A stretch of DNA of 64,000 bases from Sphingobium sp. KCTC 72723 (GTDB lineage: Bacteria; Pseudomonadota; Alphaproteobacteria; Sphingomonadales; Sphingomonadaceae): the NCBI RefSeq assembly GCF_014280435.1, contig NZ_CP060388.1, forward strand, positions 3,237,501 through 3,301,500, in the 5' to 3' direction. The position numbers and the translations under genes are program-made. How positions within the stretch are numbered: position 1 is the stretch's first letter; each line of letters opens with the position of its first letter. Shown in pieces: positions 35,207-44,448 of the stretch. The notes beneath the pieces are model-generated. The model had not been told where the DNA came from, searched no databases, and worked only from the letters and a program-made list of their open reading frames with translations.

Positions 35207-36723
35207 TCGCGCCGTTGCTCCTGCTGGCCGCCGCGCCCCCGCCGCTTGATTTCGATATGCGCGATTTCGGCGAGAATAGCGTTGTCTATGCTGCGCCCGC
35301 GCCATCTGCCTCCGTCATTGCATGGCCAAAGCGCACAAGGTTGCGGCTGGATGATCGCGGCGATGAACTGGTGGTGCGGTTCGACCGTCCGGTGTACGAA
35401 GCATCGATCGCCCGGTTCGAACGCGATGCAGAGCGCCATGTCCAGTCGCTGCGCTGGAACGACGACAGCCTGTTGCTGCGCCCCAATCCGGGCGTGCGCC
35501 TGTTGCCGCGCGTGGAGGGGAGCCGCCTGATCGTCGCTTTTGTCCGCGATGACGCGGACGCCCCTCCCCCGCCCGACGCCGACCCGCCAGCGGACGATGC
35601 GCGCGATCTGGCGATGGTCGCGATCCGCGCCGATCTGGCGTCCGGTTTCGTGGGCAAGGCGCGGCGGCAGGCGCAGAAGCTGGCGCAGCGTCATCCCGAT
35701 GACAGGGAAGTCCGTCGGCTGCTGGCCGATGTAGTGGCCGTCGATGGCGATCATCACGCGGCGGCGGCGGATTATCGTGCTGCCGGTGCGACGGACAAAA
35801 GCGCGCGGCGGGCGATGGCGCTGGGTGCCGGGCAGGCGGCAGTCGGCGTGACGCTGCGCGACGGAACGGGCTTTACCCAGGTCGAAGGGACCGCGCGCGT
35901 CACCGTGACGGCGAGCGAGACTTTGGCGATCAGCGGCGCGGTGCGGCATGTCGCGACGCAGGCGGATGCGGCGATCGTCGACGACGTGCTGGCCTATGAC
36001 ATTGACGATCAGGCGACACTGGCCGACCTGACCGTCACCGCCGACCTGGCCCCGCGCCTGCGGGTGGATTTCGTTGGCGGTATCTGGCTGGACAATAGCG
36101 TGGCGGGCGGCGGCGTGCGGATGGTCTATGGGTCGAGCGATACGCAGTTGCGGATCGGTTATGTCCACCATATGCCCGACCTGTCCTTTGCCGAACAGGC
36201 AGTGGATCGCGGCACATTGTCGCAACTGACGCTGGGCGGATCGGTGCAATTTTTGCCCGAATTGCGCGGGCGGATCGACGGGAGCTGGCGGCGCTATGGG
36301 GTGGCCGGGGTCAGCGATGCGGCGGAAACGCTGACGCTGGCGGGGCAGGTCGATTATATCCTGCTGCGGCGGCCGTTGCTGGTGACGCTGGGTTATCGGC
36401 TGGACGCGGAATATGTGCAGAGCCTGCTTCATAACGCGATCGGCCTGCAACGATTGCCGCTGTCCGACCGGGAAAATCATACGGTGCAGGCCTTTGCCAG
36501 CAGCGCGATCGGCCCCGTGCTGATGACCGGCGGGGCGGGTTGGACGGTCGATCGGTATGGCGGGTCCGGTCCCAATGCCAGCCTGGCCGCGTCCGCGCCA
36601 GTCGGTTTGCGCTGGCAGGTGGATGCAGCGATGGGGCTGACGTCAATCACGCGGCCCGGCTTTCCGGGGCGGCAGATATTCGGCCGGGTCGAAATCCGCC
36701 GCGCGCTGGGGGACGGGATATGA
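35203..36723 (+). CDS. PelB-like outer-membrane porin half
   Basis: 506-residue protein with a very short signal peptide (MIAPLLLLAAAPPP). Residues about 25-125 form beta strands (TRLRLDDRGDELVVRFDRPV) resembling an AMIN-like peptidoglycan-associating domain, though weakly. One or two TPR-like helical repeats follow (about 140-215). The C-terminal 270 residues alternate polar and hydrophobic residues as in a transmembrane beta-barrel (IGYVHHMPDLSFAEQ, LLVTLGYRLDAEYV) and end GRVEIRRALGDGI. It matches the barrel end of PelB, the exit channel for Pel polymer. It is coupled by 4-bp overlaps to the TPR gene before and the pelD-like gene after. Confidence 0.7.
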   Translation: MIAPLLLLAAAPPPLDFDMRDFGENSVVYAAPAPSASVIAWPKRTRLRLDDRGDELVVRFDRPVYEASIARFERDAERHVQSLRWNDDSLLLRPNPGVRLLPRVEGSRLIVAFVRDDADAPPPPDADPPADDARDLAMVAIRADLASGFVGKARRQAQKLAQRHPDDREVRRLLADVVAVDGDHHAAAADYRAAGATDKSARRAMALGAGQAAVGVTLRDGTGFTQVEGTARVTVTASETLAISGAVRHVATQADAAIVDDVLAYDIDDQATLADLTVTADLAPRLRVDFVGGIWLDNSVAGGGVRMVYGSSDTQLRIGYVHHMPDLSFAEQAVDRGTLSQLTLGGSVQFLPELRGRIDGSWRRYGVAGVSDAAETLTLAGQVDYILLRRPLLVTLGYRLDAEYVQSLLHNAIGLQRLPLSDRENHTVQAFASSAIGPVLMTGGAGWTVDRYGGSGPNASLAASAPVGLRWQVDAAMGLTSITRPGFPGRQIFGRVEIRRALGDGI

Positions 36724-37682
36724 GCGGCAGCGACGCTACGCCCCCGCCCAACATGGGCCGTCGCCGGATCAGGCGCATCGCCGCCGAACTGACGGTGATG
36801 TTCACGATATTGCTGGCGATCGACCAGTTTTGGGGTGCGCGGGACGGCTTTGCCAGTTTCCAGCCCAGCCCCTATTGGTTGCCGGTGCTGCTCATGGCGA
36901 TCGGCTATGGTAGCTGGCCCGGCCTTGCAGCGGCGGGGATCGCGACGCTGATCTGGCTGGCGACCAATGGCGTGCGGCCGGGCGGCGACTATTTCGCGAC
37001 CATGTTCGACCTCTCGCTGCCACCCCTGCTCTGGTATGCCGCCGCCGTCGTCATCGGCGAAGTCACCAATGTCCGTAACCGGCGGATCGCCCGGCTGACC
37101 GCGATCCAGCGGACGGGCAAGCGCAACATGGACCGGATGGCCGATGCCTTTGCCGGTCTGGCGCGCAATAACCGCACCCTGCAACAGCGGATCGCGACGG
37201 AGGACAGGACGGCCAGCGAAATGCTGACCCTTGCCGCGCGCCTGCCCCATGTCAGCGGGCTGGAGCGGCAGGCGCTGCTGCGCGCGATGATCGCCATGCT
37301 GTGCCGGACCGACGATTTCACCTGCTATCATATCCGGTCTGACCTGGCATGGCCGATCCTGTTCGGTGACGGGTGCAACCGGGAACGAGCGCCCCTGTCG
37401 CACGCGCTGGTGTCCGCGCTGTCGGCGGGGGGCAGGATATTGCACGCGGCCAATCCGTCGGACCGGGCGGTGCTGGCGGGCGCGGGGCTGGTGGCGGTGC
37501 CTTTATTGTCGCGGGACGAGGGCAGGCTGGACGGGGTATTGATCCTGCACCATTTGCCCTTTGCCAGCATGGGTCCGCATATGATCGCGGATTTGACGGC
37601 ATTGGCGACATGGCTGGCCCATGCGACGAGCGACCATCAACGGCTGGCCGATTTCGTCGTCCTGCGTGAAAATAACAGCTGA
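36720..37682 (+). CDS. PelD-like membrane GAF protein lacking the GGDEF domain
   Basis: 320-residue inner-membrane protein. Four TM segments lie within about 18-120, followed by a coiled coil (about 130-165) and a GAF-like domain (about 170-310). Pseudomonas PelD is about 455 residues and adds a degenerate GGDEF domain whose RxxD site binds c-di-GMP and switches polymer synthesis on. That domain is absent here; the chain stops at the end of the GAF fold (LATWLAHATSDHQRL). The ATG at 36720 overlaps the previous stop (ATGA). The location between pelB-like and pelE-like genes supports the call. c-di-GMP control would have to work another way, or be lost. Confidence 0.75.
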   Translation: MSGSDATPPPNMGRRRIRRIAAELTVMFTILLAIDQFWGARDGFASFQPSPYWLPVLLMAIGYGSWPGLAAAGIATLIWLATNGVRPGGDYFATMFDLSLPPLLWYAAAVVIGEVTNVRNRRIARLTAIQRTGKRNMDRMADAFAGLARNNRTLQQRIATEDRTASEMLTLAARLPHVSGLERQALLRAMIAMLCRTDDFTCYHIRSDLAWPILFGDGCNRERAPLSHALVSALSAGGRILHAANPSDRAVLAGAGLVAVPLLSRDEGRLDGVLILHHLPFASMGPHMIADLTALATWLAHATSDHQRLADFVVLRENNS

Positions 37683-38530
37683 TGCTGATGCTGGGACTGC
37701 TGGCGGTCATCGACCTGGCTTTGCTGGCGGGCGCGGGCGTGGCGGGGGTGCATCCGGCCATCGTAATGATCGGGCATATGCTGTTGTCATCGATGGCGGT
37801 GGTGTTGGCGTTTCGCGCAAACACCACGCGCGGGGTGGCGGCGATGGTGGGCATGGCGCTTGGCCCGGCTGGCATGATTGGCGGCATATTGCTGGCGTCG
37901 GTCTGGTTCTGGCCGGGCGCGGCGCGAAAGTCCGGCGCAGTATCGGACGACCCTAAACCGGCTCCGGCCAGAGGCGCGGGCGCAATGGTGGCGCGCCTGC
38001 TGGACGGACGGGTGCGCCATCCCGACCCGGACGGGCTGGGATCGCTGATCACCATCTTGCGCCATGGCACGGTGGATGAGCGGCGCGGCGCGCTGGAAAC
38101 GGCAGTGCGTAATTTCGATCCGCGCCTGTCGCCGGTGGTGACCCGAGCGCTGACCGACGACGATCAGACGATCCGTGCGCTCGCCGCTGCCGCCGCCACC
38201 CGGATCGCCCAGCGACTGGCGGAGGAACGCGCCGCCTATGCTCAGGCGCAGGCGACAGGCGACAGGGACAATGCGACGCGAACCGGCGCGCTGTTGTGGG
38301 ATCATAGCCGTTTCGACATATTGCTGTCGCAAACCCAGCGCGAACAGATCGCCAGAGATGTGAGCGGGGAGGATGCGGACCGGCAACAGATCATGACGCT
38401 CAACGATCGATGGAAAGCGCATGACTATGCGGCGATCGACCGGATCTGCGCGGATATGGCCGCCGATGGCGGGATGGCCGACCCTGCCTTGCGCGCCGCC
38501 GCGCGATGGTGGACGCAGCAGCCATGCTGA
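37682..38530 (+). CDS. PelE-like membrane protein
   Basis: 282-residue protein with two or three N-terminal TM segments (about 1-85, LLAVIDLALLAGAGVAG and AAMVGMALGPAGMIGG) and a helical cytoplasmic part (about 105-280) that looks like HEAT or TPR repeats (LITILRHGTVDERRGALETAVRNFDP). PelE in Pseudomonas has the same plan and scaffolds PelD and PelG with the glycosyltransferase PelF. Its ATG shares one base with the stop of the pelD-like gene, and its end overlaps the pelF start. No enzymatic motif is visible. Confidence 0.75.
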   Translation: MLMLGLLAVIDLALLAGAGVAGVHPAIVMIGHMLLSSMAVVLAFRANTTRGVAAMVGMALGPAGMIGGILLASVWFWPGAARKSGAVSDDPKPAPARGAGAMVARLLDGRVRHPDPDGLGSLITILRHGTVDERRGALETAVRNFDPRLSPVVTRALTDDDQTIRALAAAAATRIAQRLAEERAAYAQAQATGDRDNATRTGALLWDHSRFDILLSQTQREQIARDVSGEDADRQQIMTLNDRWKAHDYAAIDRICADMAADGGMADPALRAAARWWTQQPC

Positions 38531-40053
38531 TGCAGCGCCTGCGGGCGCTGACCCGGCGGAGAAGCGGCCAGCGGGCGATCGAGGCACCCGAAGCGGACAT
38601 CTGTCTGGTGGTGGAGGGCGCCTATCCCTATGTCGTGGGTGGCGTGTCTGGCTGGCTTCAGGATTTGATGATCAGCCTGCCCGACGTGCATTTCCATATC
38701 GTCGCGATCAAGCCGGACGACGCGGACACTGTGTGGAAGATCGTGCCGCCCGCCAACGTCACGGGTGTCACCGAAATCGCGCTATCGACCAAGCGCAAGC
38801 TGCCCCGGTCGCTGCCCGATGCGCCGGTAGAGGCGGTAATGCAGGCGGCGTCGGATTTTCTGCACAAGGGCGGCAGCGACCGGTTGCGCGCGCTGCTGGA
38901 TGCGCTGGGCGGCATTGCCCCTGCCCCGCAGGTGCATGACCTGCTGTCGCATCAGGCGGCCTTTGCCCTGCTGAAACGCGAATATACCGACGATTTCGAC
39001 CGTTCGTCCTTCCACCATTTCTTTTGGGCGTCGCATGTCCTGCTGGGGGGGCTGTTGTGCATGTGCCTGGCCCCGTTGCCCAAGGCGCGGGCCTATCATA
39101 GTATCTCGACCGGCTTTGCGGGACTGTTCGCGGCGCGTGCGACGATCGAGACGGGGCGGCCGCTATGCCTGACCGAACATGGGATTTATCAGCTGGAACG
39201 GCAGATAGAGGTGTTGATGGCCGACTGGATCGGCGATCAGGTCGACCATGGGCTGGCGCTGGAGCGGGAGAACAAGGATCTGCGCGACCTGTGGCGCAGC
39301 GCGTTCGGCCATTATTCCGCCGCCTGTTACGATTGCAGCGACCCGATCGTCGCGCTCTATGCCGCCAATAGCGATGTGCAGCGGCGTTTGGGCGCGGCAC
39401 CCGACCGGCTGCGAGTCATTCCCAACGGCATCGATCTCGATCGCTTCGACGATGTGGTGGACGCGCGTGATCCCGACGCGCCGCTGGTGGCGTTGATCGG
39501 GCGCGTGGTGCCGATCAAGGATATCAAGACTTTCATCCGTGCCGCCGCGCTGGTGCATGAACGCGACCCCGCCATCCGCTTCGTGGTGATGGGACCGACC
39601 GACGAGGATGGTGACTATGCCGCAGAATGTGCGGCGATGGTGCGGGATTCCGGCCTGAGCGACTGTTTCGATTTTGCCGGACGGGTGCGGATAGAGGAAT
39701 GGATGCCGCGCATCGACCTGATCGTGCTGACCAGCCTGTCCGAAGCGCAGCCACTGGTGATATTGGAAGCGGGCGCGTGCCGCATCCCGGTGGTCGCGCC
39801 GGACGTGGGCAGTTGCCGCGAAATGCTGGAAGGTGGCGTCGATGGCGCGGGGGGCATCATTACGCCCCTGGTCAATCCGACCGCGACCGCCGAAGCGATC
39901 ATGGACATTGTGGGATCAACAACGGTGCGGACGCGGATGGCCGCGAACCTGCGCGCGCGGGTCGAGCGGGATTATAGCCACACGACGATCATCGACACCT
40001 ATCGGCGGCTCTATCAAGACCTGGCGTCGCGCGCGGATGCTACGCTGGCTTAG
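38506..40053 (+). CDS. pelF: PelF-like glycosyltransferase (GT4)
   Basis: Cytoplasmic retaining glycosyltransferase of 515 residues (509 if the ATG at 38524 is used). GT-B fold: N-terminal acceptor domain with the PelF signature EGAYPYVVGGVSGWLQDL (about 36-53), central HHFFWASHVLLG, and C-terminal nucleotide-binding domain with LIGRVVPIKDIKTFIRAA and EAQPLVILEAGACRIPVVAPDVGSC, the E-x7-E retaining motif. It probably polymerises UDP-GalNAc/GlcNAc-type sugars, as PelF does. It overlaps pelE by 25 bp and ends with a 4-bp convergent overlap with nhaA. It is the last gene of the Pel-like operon. Confidence 0.9.
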   Translation: MVDAAAMLMQRLRALTRRRSGQRAIEAPEADICLVVEGAYPYVVGGVSGWLQDLMISLPDVHFHIVAIKPDDADTVWKIVPPANVTGVTEIALSTKRKLPRSLPDAPVEAVMQAASDFLHKGGSDRLRALLDALGGIAPAPQVHDLLSHQAAFALLKREYTDDFDRSSFHHFFWASHVLLGGLLCMCLAPLPKARAYHSISTGFAGLFAARATIETGRPLCLTEHGIYQLERQIEVLMADWIGDQVDHGLALERENKDLRDLWRSAFGHYSAACYDCSDPIVALYAANSDVQRRLGAAPDRLRVIPNGIDLDRFDDVVDARDPDAPLVALIGRVVPIKDIKTFIRAAALVHERDPAIRFVVMGPTDEDGDYAAECAAMVRDSGLSDCFDFAGRVRIEEWMPRIDLIVLTSLSEAQPLVILEAGACRIPVVAPDVGSCREMLEGGVDGAGGIITPLVNPTATAEAIMDIVGSTTVRTRMAANLRARVERDYSHTTIIDTYRRLYQDLASRADATLA

Positions 40054-41222
40054 GCCGGTTGCGCCCTGCCCCCGGTGCGCAAAACAAGGTAGCCGACGAT
40101 TGCGGAAAGCAGCGAACCACCCAGCACGCCGATCTTCACTTCGTCCATCAAAATTGCATCGGTAAAGGCGAGGCCACCGATAAACAGGCTCATCGTAAAG
40201 CCGATGCCGCATAACAGGCATACGCCATAGATTTGTCGCCAGTTCGCGCCCGACGGTCGCGCGCAGATGCGCAGGCGCACGCATAGCCACAGCGCGCCCA
40301 GCACGCCGACCTGCTTGCCCAGGAACAGCCCCGCCGCAATGCCCAGCGGCAAGGGCGCAAGCAGATGTTCCAGCCCCAGTCCGGCAAAGGATACGCCCGC
40401 ATTGGCAAAGCCGAACAGCGGGACGATGAAAAAAGCGCTCCAGGGATGCAGCCCATGTTCCAGCCGATGCAATGGCGAGACGGCGCTGTCCGGCGCGCCG
40501 GGCGTCACGCGGATCGGGATCAGCGTGGCGGCCAGCACGCCTGCGATCGTGGCATGAACCCCCGACAGCAGCACCGCCAGCCACAGCAGCGCGGCCAGCA
40601 GCAGATAGGGCGCAAGCCGGGTTACGCCCACGCGGTTGAGGACGAACATGGTTCCCATGATCGTAGCAGCGGCCAGCAGCGCAAGGCCGTTTATGCTGGT
40701 CGTATAGGCCAGCGCGATGATGGCGACTGCGCCCATATCGTCAACGATGGCGACAGTGGCAAGAAACAGTTTGAGCGAGGCAGGCACCCGGTTGCCGAGC
40801 AGCGCCATGACGCCGATGGCAAAGGCGATGTCGGTCGCGGCGGGGATCGCCCAGCCACGCGCCAGCCCCGGCATCGATCCGGCAAAGGCCAGATAGACGA
40901 GCGCAGGCACCGCCATGCCGCCTGCCGCGGCAATGGCGGGCAAGGCGCGATCGGTCCAGGTGGACAGGTGGCCGTCGACAAATTCCCGTTTGATTTCCAG
41001 TCCCACCAGCAGGAAGAACAGCGCCATCAGCCCGTCATTGATCCAGTGGAGCAGCGACATCGGCCCGACTTGCACATGCAGCGCGTGAAAATAGGCGGCC
41101 GATAGCGGGCTGTTGGCGACGATCATCGCCAGCGCCGCCGCACCCATCAACAGGATACCGCCCGCCGCCTCGCTGCGCAGAAAGGCACGAAGGGCGGACG
41201 GTGGCGAGGTTCGGTTGGTCAT
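40050..41222 (-). CDS. nhaA: Na+/H+ antiporter NhaA
   Basis: Inner-membrane sodium/proton exchanger of 390 residues, normal length, about 12 TM segments. The essential Asp pair appears in TVAIVDDMGAVAI (about 160) and another acidic residue in PAATDIAFAIG (about 130). The family signature DGLMALFFLLVGLEIKREF is at about 63-80. It is transcribed on the opposite strand to the Pel-like operon, overlapping pelF by 4 bp tail to tail. It is divergent from the hybrid kinase with about 100 bp between start codons. It is a housekeeping pH and salt homeostasis gene; no link to the polysaccharide is evident. Confidence 0.95.
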   Translation of the reverse strand: MTNRTSPPSALRAFLRSEAAGGILLMGAAALAMIVANSPLSAAYFHALHVQVGPMSLLHWINDGLMALFFLLVGLEIKREFVDGHLSTWTDRALPAIAAAGGMAVPALVYLAFAGSMPGLARGWAIPAATDIAFAIGVMALLGNRVPASLKLFLATVAIVDDMGAVAIIALAYTTSINGLALLAAATIMGTMFVLNRVGVTRLAPYLLLAALLWLAVLLSGVHATIAGVLAATLIPIRVTPGAPDSAVSPLHRLEHGLHPWSAFFIVPLFGFANAGVSFAGLGLEHLLAPLPLGIAAGLFLGKQVGVLGALWLCVRLRICARPSGANWRQIYGVCLLCGIGFTMSLFIGGLAFTDAILMDEVKIGVLGGSLLSAIVGYLVLRTGGRAQPA

Positions 41223-41325
41223 GATGGCGACGACATTGGCCAGTTACGCCGCCTGTATCAAGGTTTTACGGTCCGCTTTTGACATCTTCCCCCTGCCCCA
41301 TGTGGACAATCGCCGCCGCCATCCT

Positions 41326-44300
41326 ATGAAGGGGCGTAATCTATTGAGTATGCAGATGTTTTCCTTTCGAGACCGTAACAAGTCGGCGGCTGTCTATGCC
41401 CTTTTGACCCTGCTGCTGGTGCTGCCCTTTGCGGCGGACCTGTTGTTCCCGTTGGGGACGGCGGTTTGGATCGCCTATCTGCTGCCCGCCGTGCTGGCCT
41501 ATCTCGCGCCGCGCGCGATCGTGCCGCCGGTCGTCGCGGCCATCGCCACGCTGTTGATGATCGCCGGTTTCACCATGGCCCCGCCGGGCATCGACCCGAC
41601 CGTCGCCGCGCTCAACCGGACGCTGGGGAGTGTGGTCGCGTGGATATTGGCGATCGTCGGCTTTTTCTTCATCCGCAATCGCAATGCCATTGCGCAGGAA
41701 GAATGGCTTCAGGCGGGGCAAGTGGGACTGGCCAAGGCCGTGAGTGGTGAACAGCCGCTGGACGAACTGGCCCGCAGCGCGCTGACATTCCTGACCGATT
41801 ATCTGGGCGCGCAGGCCGGCGCGCTGTTCATCCGCAATGGCGAGGGCTTTGCCCGTCAGGCCAGCTATGGCGTGCCAGCCGATGGCGGCGTGCCGGAACG
41901 GTTCGGGCCGTCCGACGGATTGCTGGCCGAAGCGGCGCGCGACGGGCGCACCATATTGCTGGACGATGTGCCGGACGGCTATCTATGTTACGGGTCCGGG
42001 CTGGGCCGGGGGAAACCCGCCGCGCTGCTGATCGCCACCACCAGCGCGGACGGCGTGGTCAATGCGGTGATCGAACTGGGGCTGGACCGCGCCAGCGCGA
42101 CACTGGCGCAGCCATTGCTGGCGCGCACCAACATCCAGTTGGGCGTGGCGATCCGGTCGGGCAAATATCGCGCGCGATTGCGCGAATTGCTGGACGAAAC
42201 CCAGCAGCAGGCCGAGGAATTGCAGGCGCAAAGCGCGGAACTGCGCGCCAATAATGACGAGCTGGAAACCCAGAGCCGACAGTTGCAGGATGCCGCCGCC
42301 CGGCTGGAGCAGCAGCAGCGCGATCTGGAGGAAAGCAACGCGCAGTTGGAGGAACAGGCCCGGCAACTGGAAATCCAGCGCGACGACCTGACCCGCAGCC
42401 AGAGCGCGTTGCAACATCAGGCAGGCGACCTGGAACAGGCCAGCCGCTATAAATCCGAATTTCTGGCCAATATGAGCCATGAATTGCGCACCCCGCTCAA
42501 TTCGCTGCTCATCATGGCGCGGTTGCTGGCGGAAAATCGCGGTGGCAATCTGAGCGCCGATCAGGTGCGTCATGCCGAAACGATCGAAACGTCGGGCAAC
42601 GATCTGCTGATGCTGATCAACGACATATTGGACATCAGCAAGATCGAGGCGGGCAAGCTGGAATTGCAGCCGCGCCGGGTGCGGATCGCCCCCGCGCTCG
42701 ACAAGTTGCAGGCGATTTTCGCGCCGGCCGCGCAGGCCAAAGGACTGGCGCTGACTGTCAGCGGCAGCAATGACGCCAGCGAGATTGAGACGGACCTGCA
42801 ACGGGTGGAGCAGGTGCTGAAGAATTTCCTGTCCAACGCGATCAAATTTACCGACCATGGCGAAGTGGCCCTGAGCGTCGCGCGCCGGGACGATGGCCGC
42901 ATCGCCTTCATCGTGCGCGACACCGGGGTCGGCATCCCCGCCGAACAGCAGCAGTTGATTTTCGAGGCATTTCGTCAGGCGGACGGGACGGTCAGCCGCA
43001 AATATGGCGGCACCGGCCTTGGCCTTTCCATTTCGCGCGAACTGGCCCGATTGCTGGGCGGTGAAGTGATGGTGGAAAGCGTGGCGGGCGAAGGCAGCGC
43101 CTTCACCCTGATCCTGCCCGAACATTTCGATCCGTCGCGCGCGCATGTCCCCTCGCTATCCCCGAACGACCCCGCGCGTCCGCGCCCGTCCAACCCCACC
43201 CCGCCGCGCCTGCGCGCGGTGCCGGTGGCGGAGGATGACCGCGAAGCCCTGTCGGGCGACGCCCGCGTCATCCTGATCGTGGAGGATGATCCGGTATTCG
43301 CCCGCATCCTGTGCGACATCGCCCATGAACAGGGTTTCCAGTGCCTGATCGCCGGGACCGCCGATGAAGGCGCATTGATGGCGCGGCAATATTTGCCGCA
43401 CGCCGTCATTCTCGACATGAACCTGCCCGATCATACCGGCCTGTCGGTGCTGGACCGGATCAAGCGCGACGTGCGCACGCGCCACATTCCCGTCCATGTC
43501 GTATCGGTCGACGATGACAGCCGGGCCGCCCTATCCAGCGGCGCGATCGGCTATTTGTTCAAGCCGGTGCGGCGCGAACAGTTGATCGACATGCTCGAAG
43601 GGCTGGAGGCGCGCATGGCGCAGCGGATGCGCCGTGTGCTGGTGGTGGAGGATGACGCGCAACAGGCGCACAGCATCAAGCTGCTGCTTGCGTCGCGTGA
43701 GGTGGAAACGCTGGAGGCCCATTCGGCGGCGCAATGTTTCGAAATGCTGGGGCGCGAGACGTTCGATTGCATGGTGCTGGACCTCAACCTGCCCGACGCC
43801 AGCGGCCTTGACCTGCTGGAACGGTTGAGCGTGGACGAAAGCGTCGGTTTTCCGCCGGTCATCGTCTATACCGGACGCGACCTGTCGGCGGACGAGGAAT
43901 TTCGGCTGCGCAAATATTCCAAGTCGATCATCGTCAAGGGGGCCAAGTCGCCCGAACGGCTGCTGGATGAAGTGACGTTGTTCCTGCATCAGGTCGTGTC
44001 CGAATTGCCCGAACCCCAGCAATTGCTGATCGCCCGGTCGCTGGGCCGGGACGAGGCGCTGGCCGGGCGGCAAATTCTGGTGGTCGAGGATGACATACGG
44101 AACGTTTATGCGCTGACGAGCATTTTCGAGCCTCATGGGGTGCATGTCCGTATCGCGCGCAATGGTCTGGAAGCGCTGTCCGCGCTGGATGAATCGGCGC
44201 GCGGTGTCGCGCCGCCGGTGGATCTGGTGCTGATGGACGTGATGATGCCGCAAATGGACGGGCTGACCGCCACCCGCGAAATCCGCAGCAAGCCATGGGG

Positions 44301-44448
44301 CAAGACCCTGCCCGTCATTGCGCTGACGGCCAAGGCGATGGCGCGCGATCAGCAGGAATGTCTGAACGCAGGCGCGAACGATTATCTGGCCAAGCCGCTG
44401 GACGTCGACAAATTGCTCAGTCTGGTGCGCGTATGGATGCCGCGCTGA
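41326..44448 (+). CDS. Hybrid histidine kinase with GAF and three receiver domains
   Basis: About 1,040 residues. Membrane segments are at about 20-115 with GAF at about 140-280, then a long Gln/Glu-rich coiled coil (about 285-370). The HisKA domain has the phospho-His in FLANMSHELRTPLNSLL. The HATPase domain has NFLSNAIKFTDHG and GTGLGLSISRELARLLGG. Three receiver domains follow: the first (about 645-760) with Asp in ILDMNLPDHTG, the second (about 770-890) with VLDLNLPDASG, and the third (about 915-1035) with VLMDVMMPQMDG. The ATG at 41326 is chosen; a second in-frame ATG is at 41350. The stop overlaps the cheR-like gene by 16 bp. Output partners are likely the next two genes. Confidence 0.92.
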   Translation: MKGRNLLSMQMFSFRDRNKSAAVYALLTLLLVLPFAADLLFPLGTAVWIAYLLPAVLAYLAPRAIVPPVVAAIATLLMIAGFTMAPPGIDPTVAALNRTLGSVVAWILAIVGFFFIRNRNAIAQEEWLQAGQVGLAKAVSGEQPLDELARSALTFLTDYLGAQAGALFIRNGEGFARQASYGVPADGGVPERFGPSDGLLAEAARDGRTILLDDVPDGYLCYGSGLGRGKPAALLIATTSADGVVNAVIELGLDRASATLAQPLLARTNIQLGVAIRSGKYRARLRELLDETQQQAEELQAQSAELRANNDELETQSRQLQDAAARLEQQQRDLEESNAQLEEQARQLEIQRDDLTRSQSALQHQAGDLEQASRYKSEFLANMSHELRTPLNSLLIMARLLAENRGGNLSADQVRHAETIETSGNDLLMLINDILDISKIEAGKLELQPRRVRIAPALDKLQAIFAPAAQAKGLALTVSGSNDASEIETDLQRVEQVLKNFLSNAIKFTDHGEVALSVARRDDGRIAFIVRDTGVGIPAEQQQLIFEAFRQADGTVSRKYGGTGLGLSISRELARLLGGEVMVESVAGEGSAFTLILPEHFDPSRAHVPSLSPNDPARPRPSNPTPPRLRAVPVAEDDREALSGDARVILIVEDDPVFARILCDIAHEQGFQCLIAGTADEGALMARQYLPHAVILDMNLPDHTGLSVLDRIKRDVRTRHIPVHVVSVDDDSRAALSSGAIGYLFKPVRREQLIDMLEGLEARMAQRMRRVLVVEDDAQQAHSIKLLLASREVETLEAHSAAQCFEMLGRETFDCMVLDLNLPDASGLDLLERLSVDESVGFPPVIVYTGRDLSADEEFRLRKYSKSIIVKGAKSPERLLDEVTLFLHQVVSELPEPQQLLIARSLGRDEALAGRQILVVEDDIRNVYALTSIFEPHGVHVRIARNGLEALSALDESARGVAPPVDLVLMDVMMPQMDGLTATREIRSKPWGKTLPVIALTAKAMARDQQECLNAGANDYLAKPLDVDKLLSLVRVWMPR

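Noticed and set aside
34954..36480. 508-residue minus-strand frame
   Set aside because: Antisense to the PelB-like pair; repetitive Arg/His/Gln composition.
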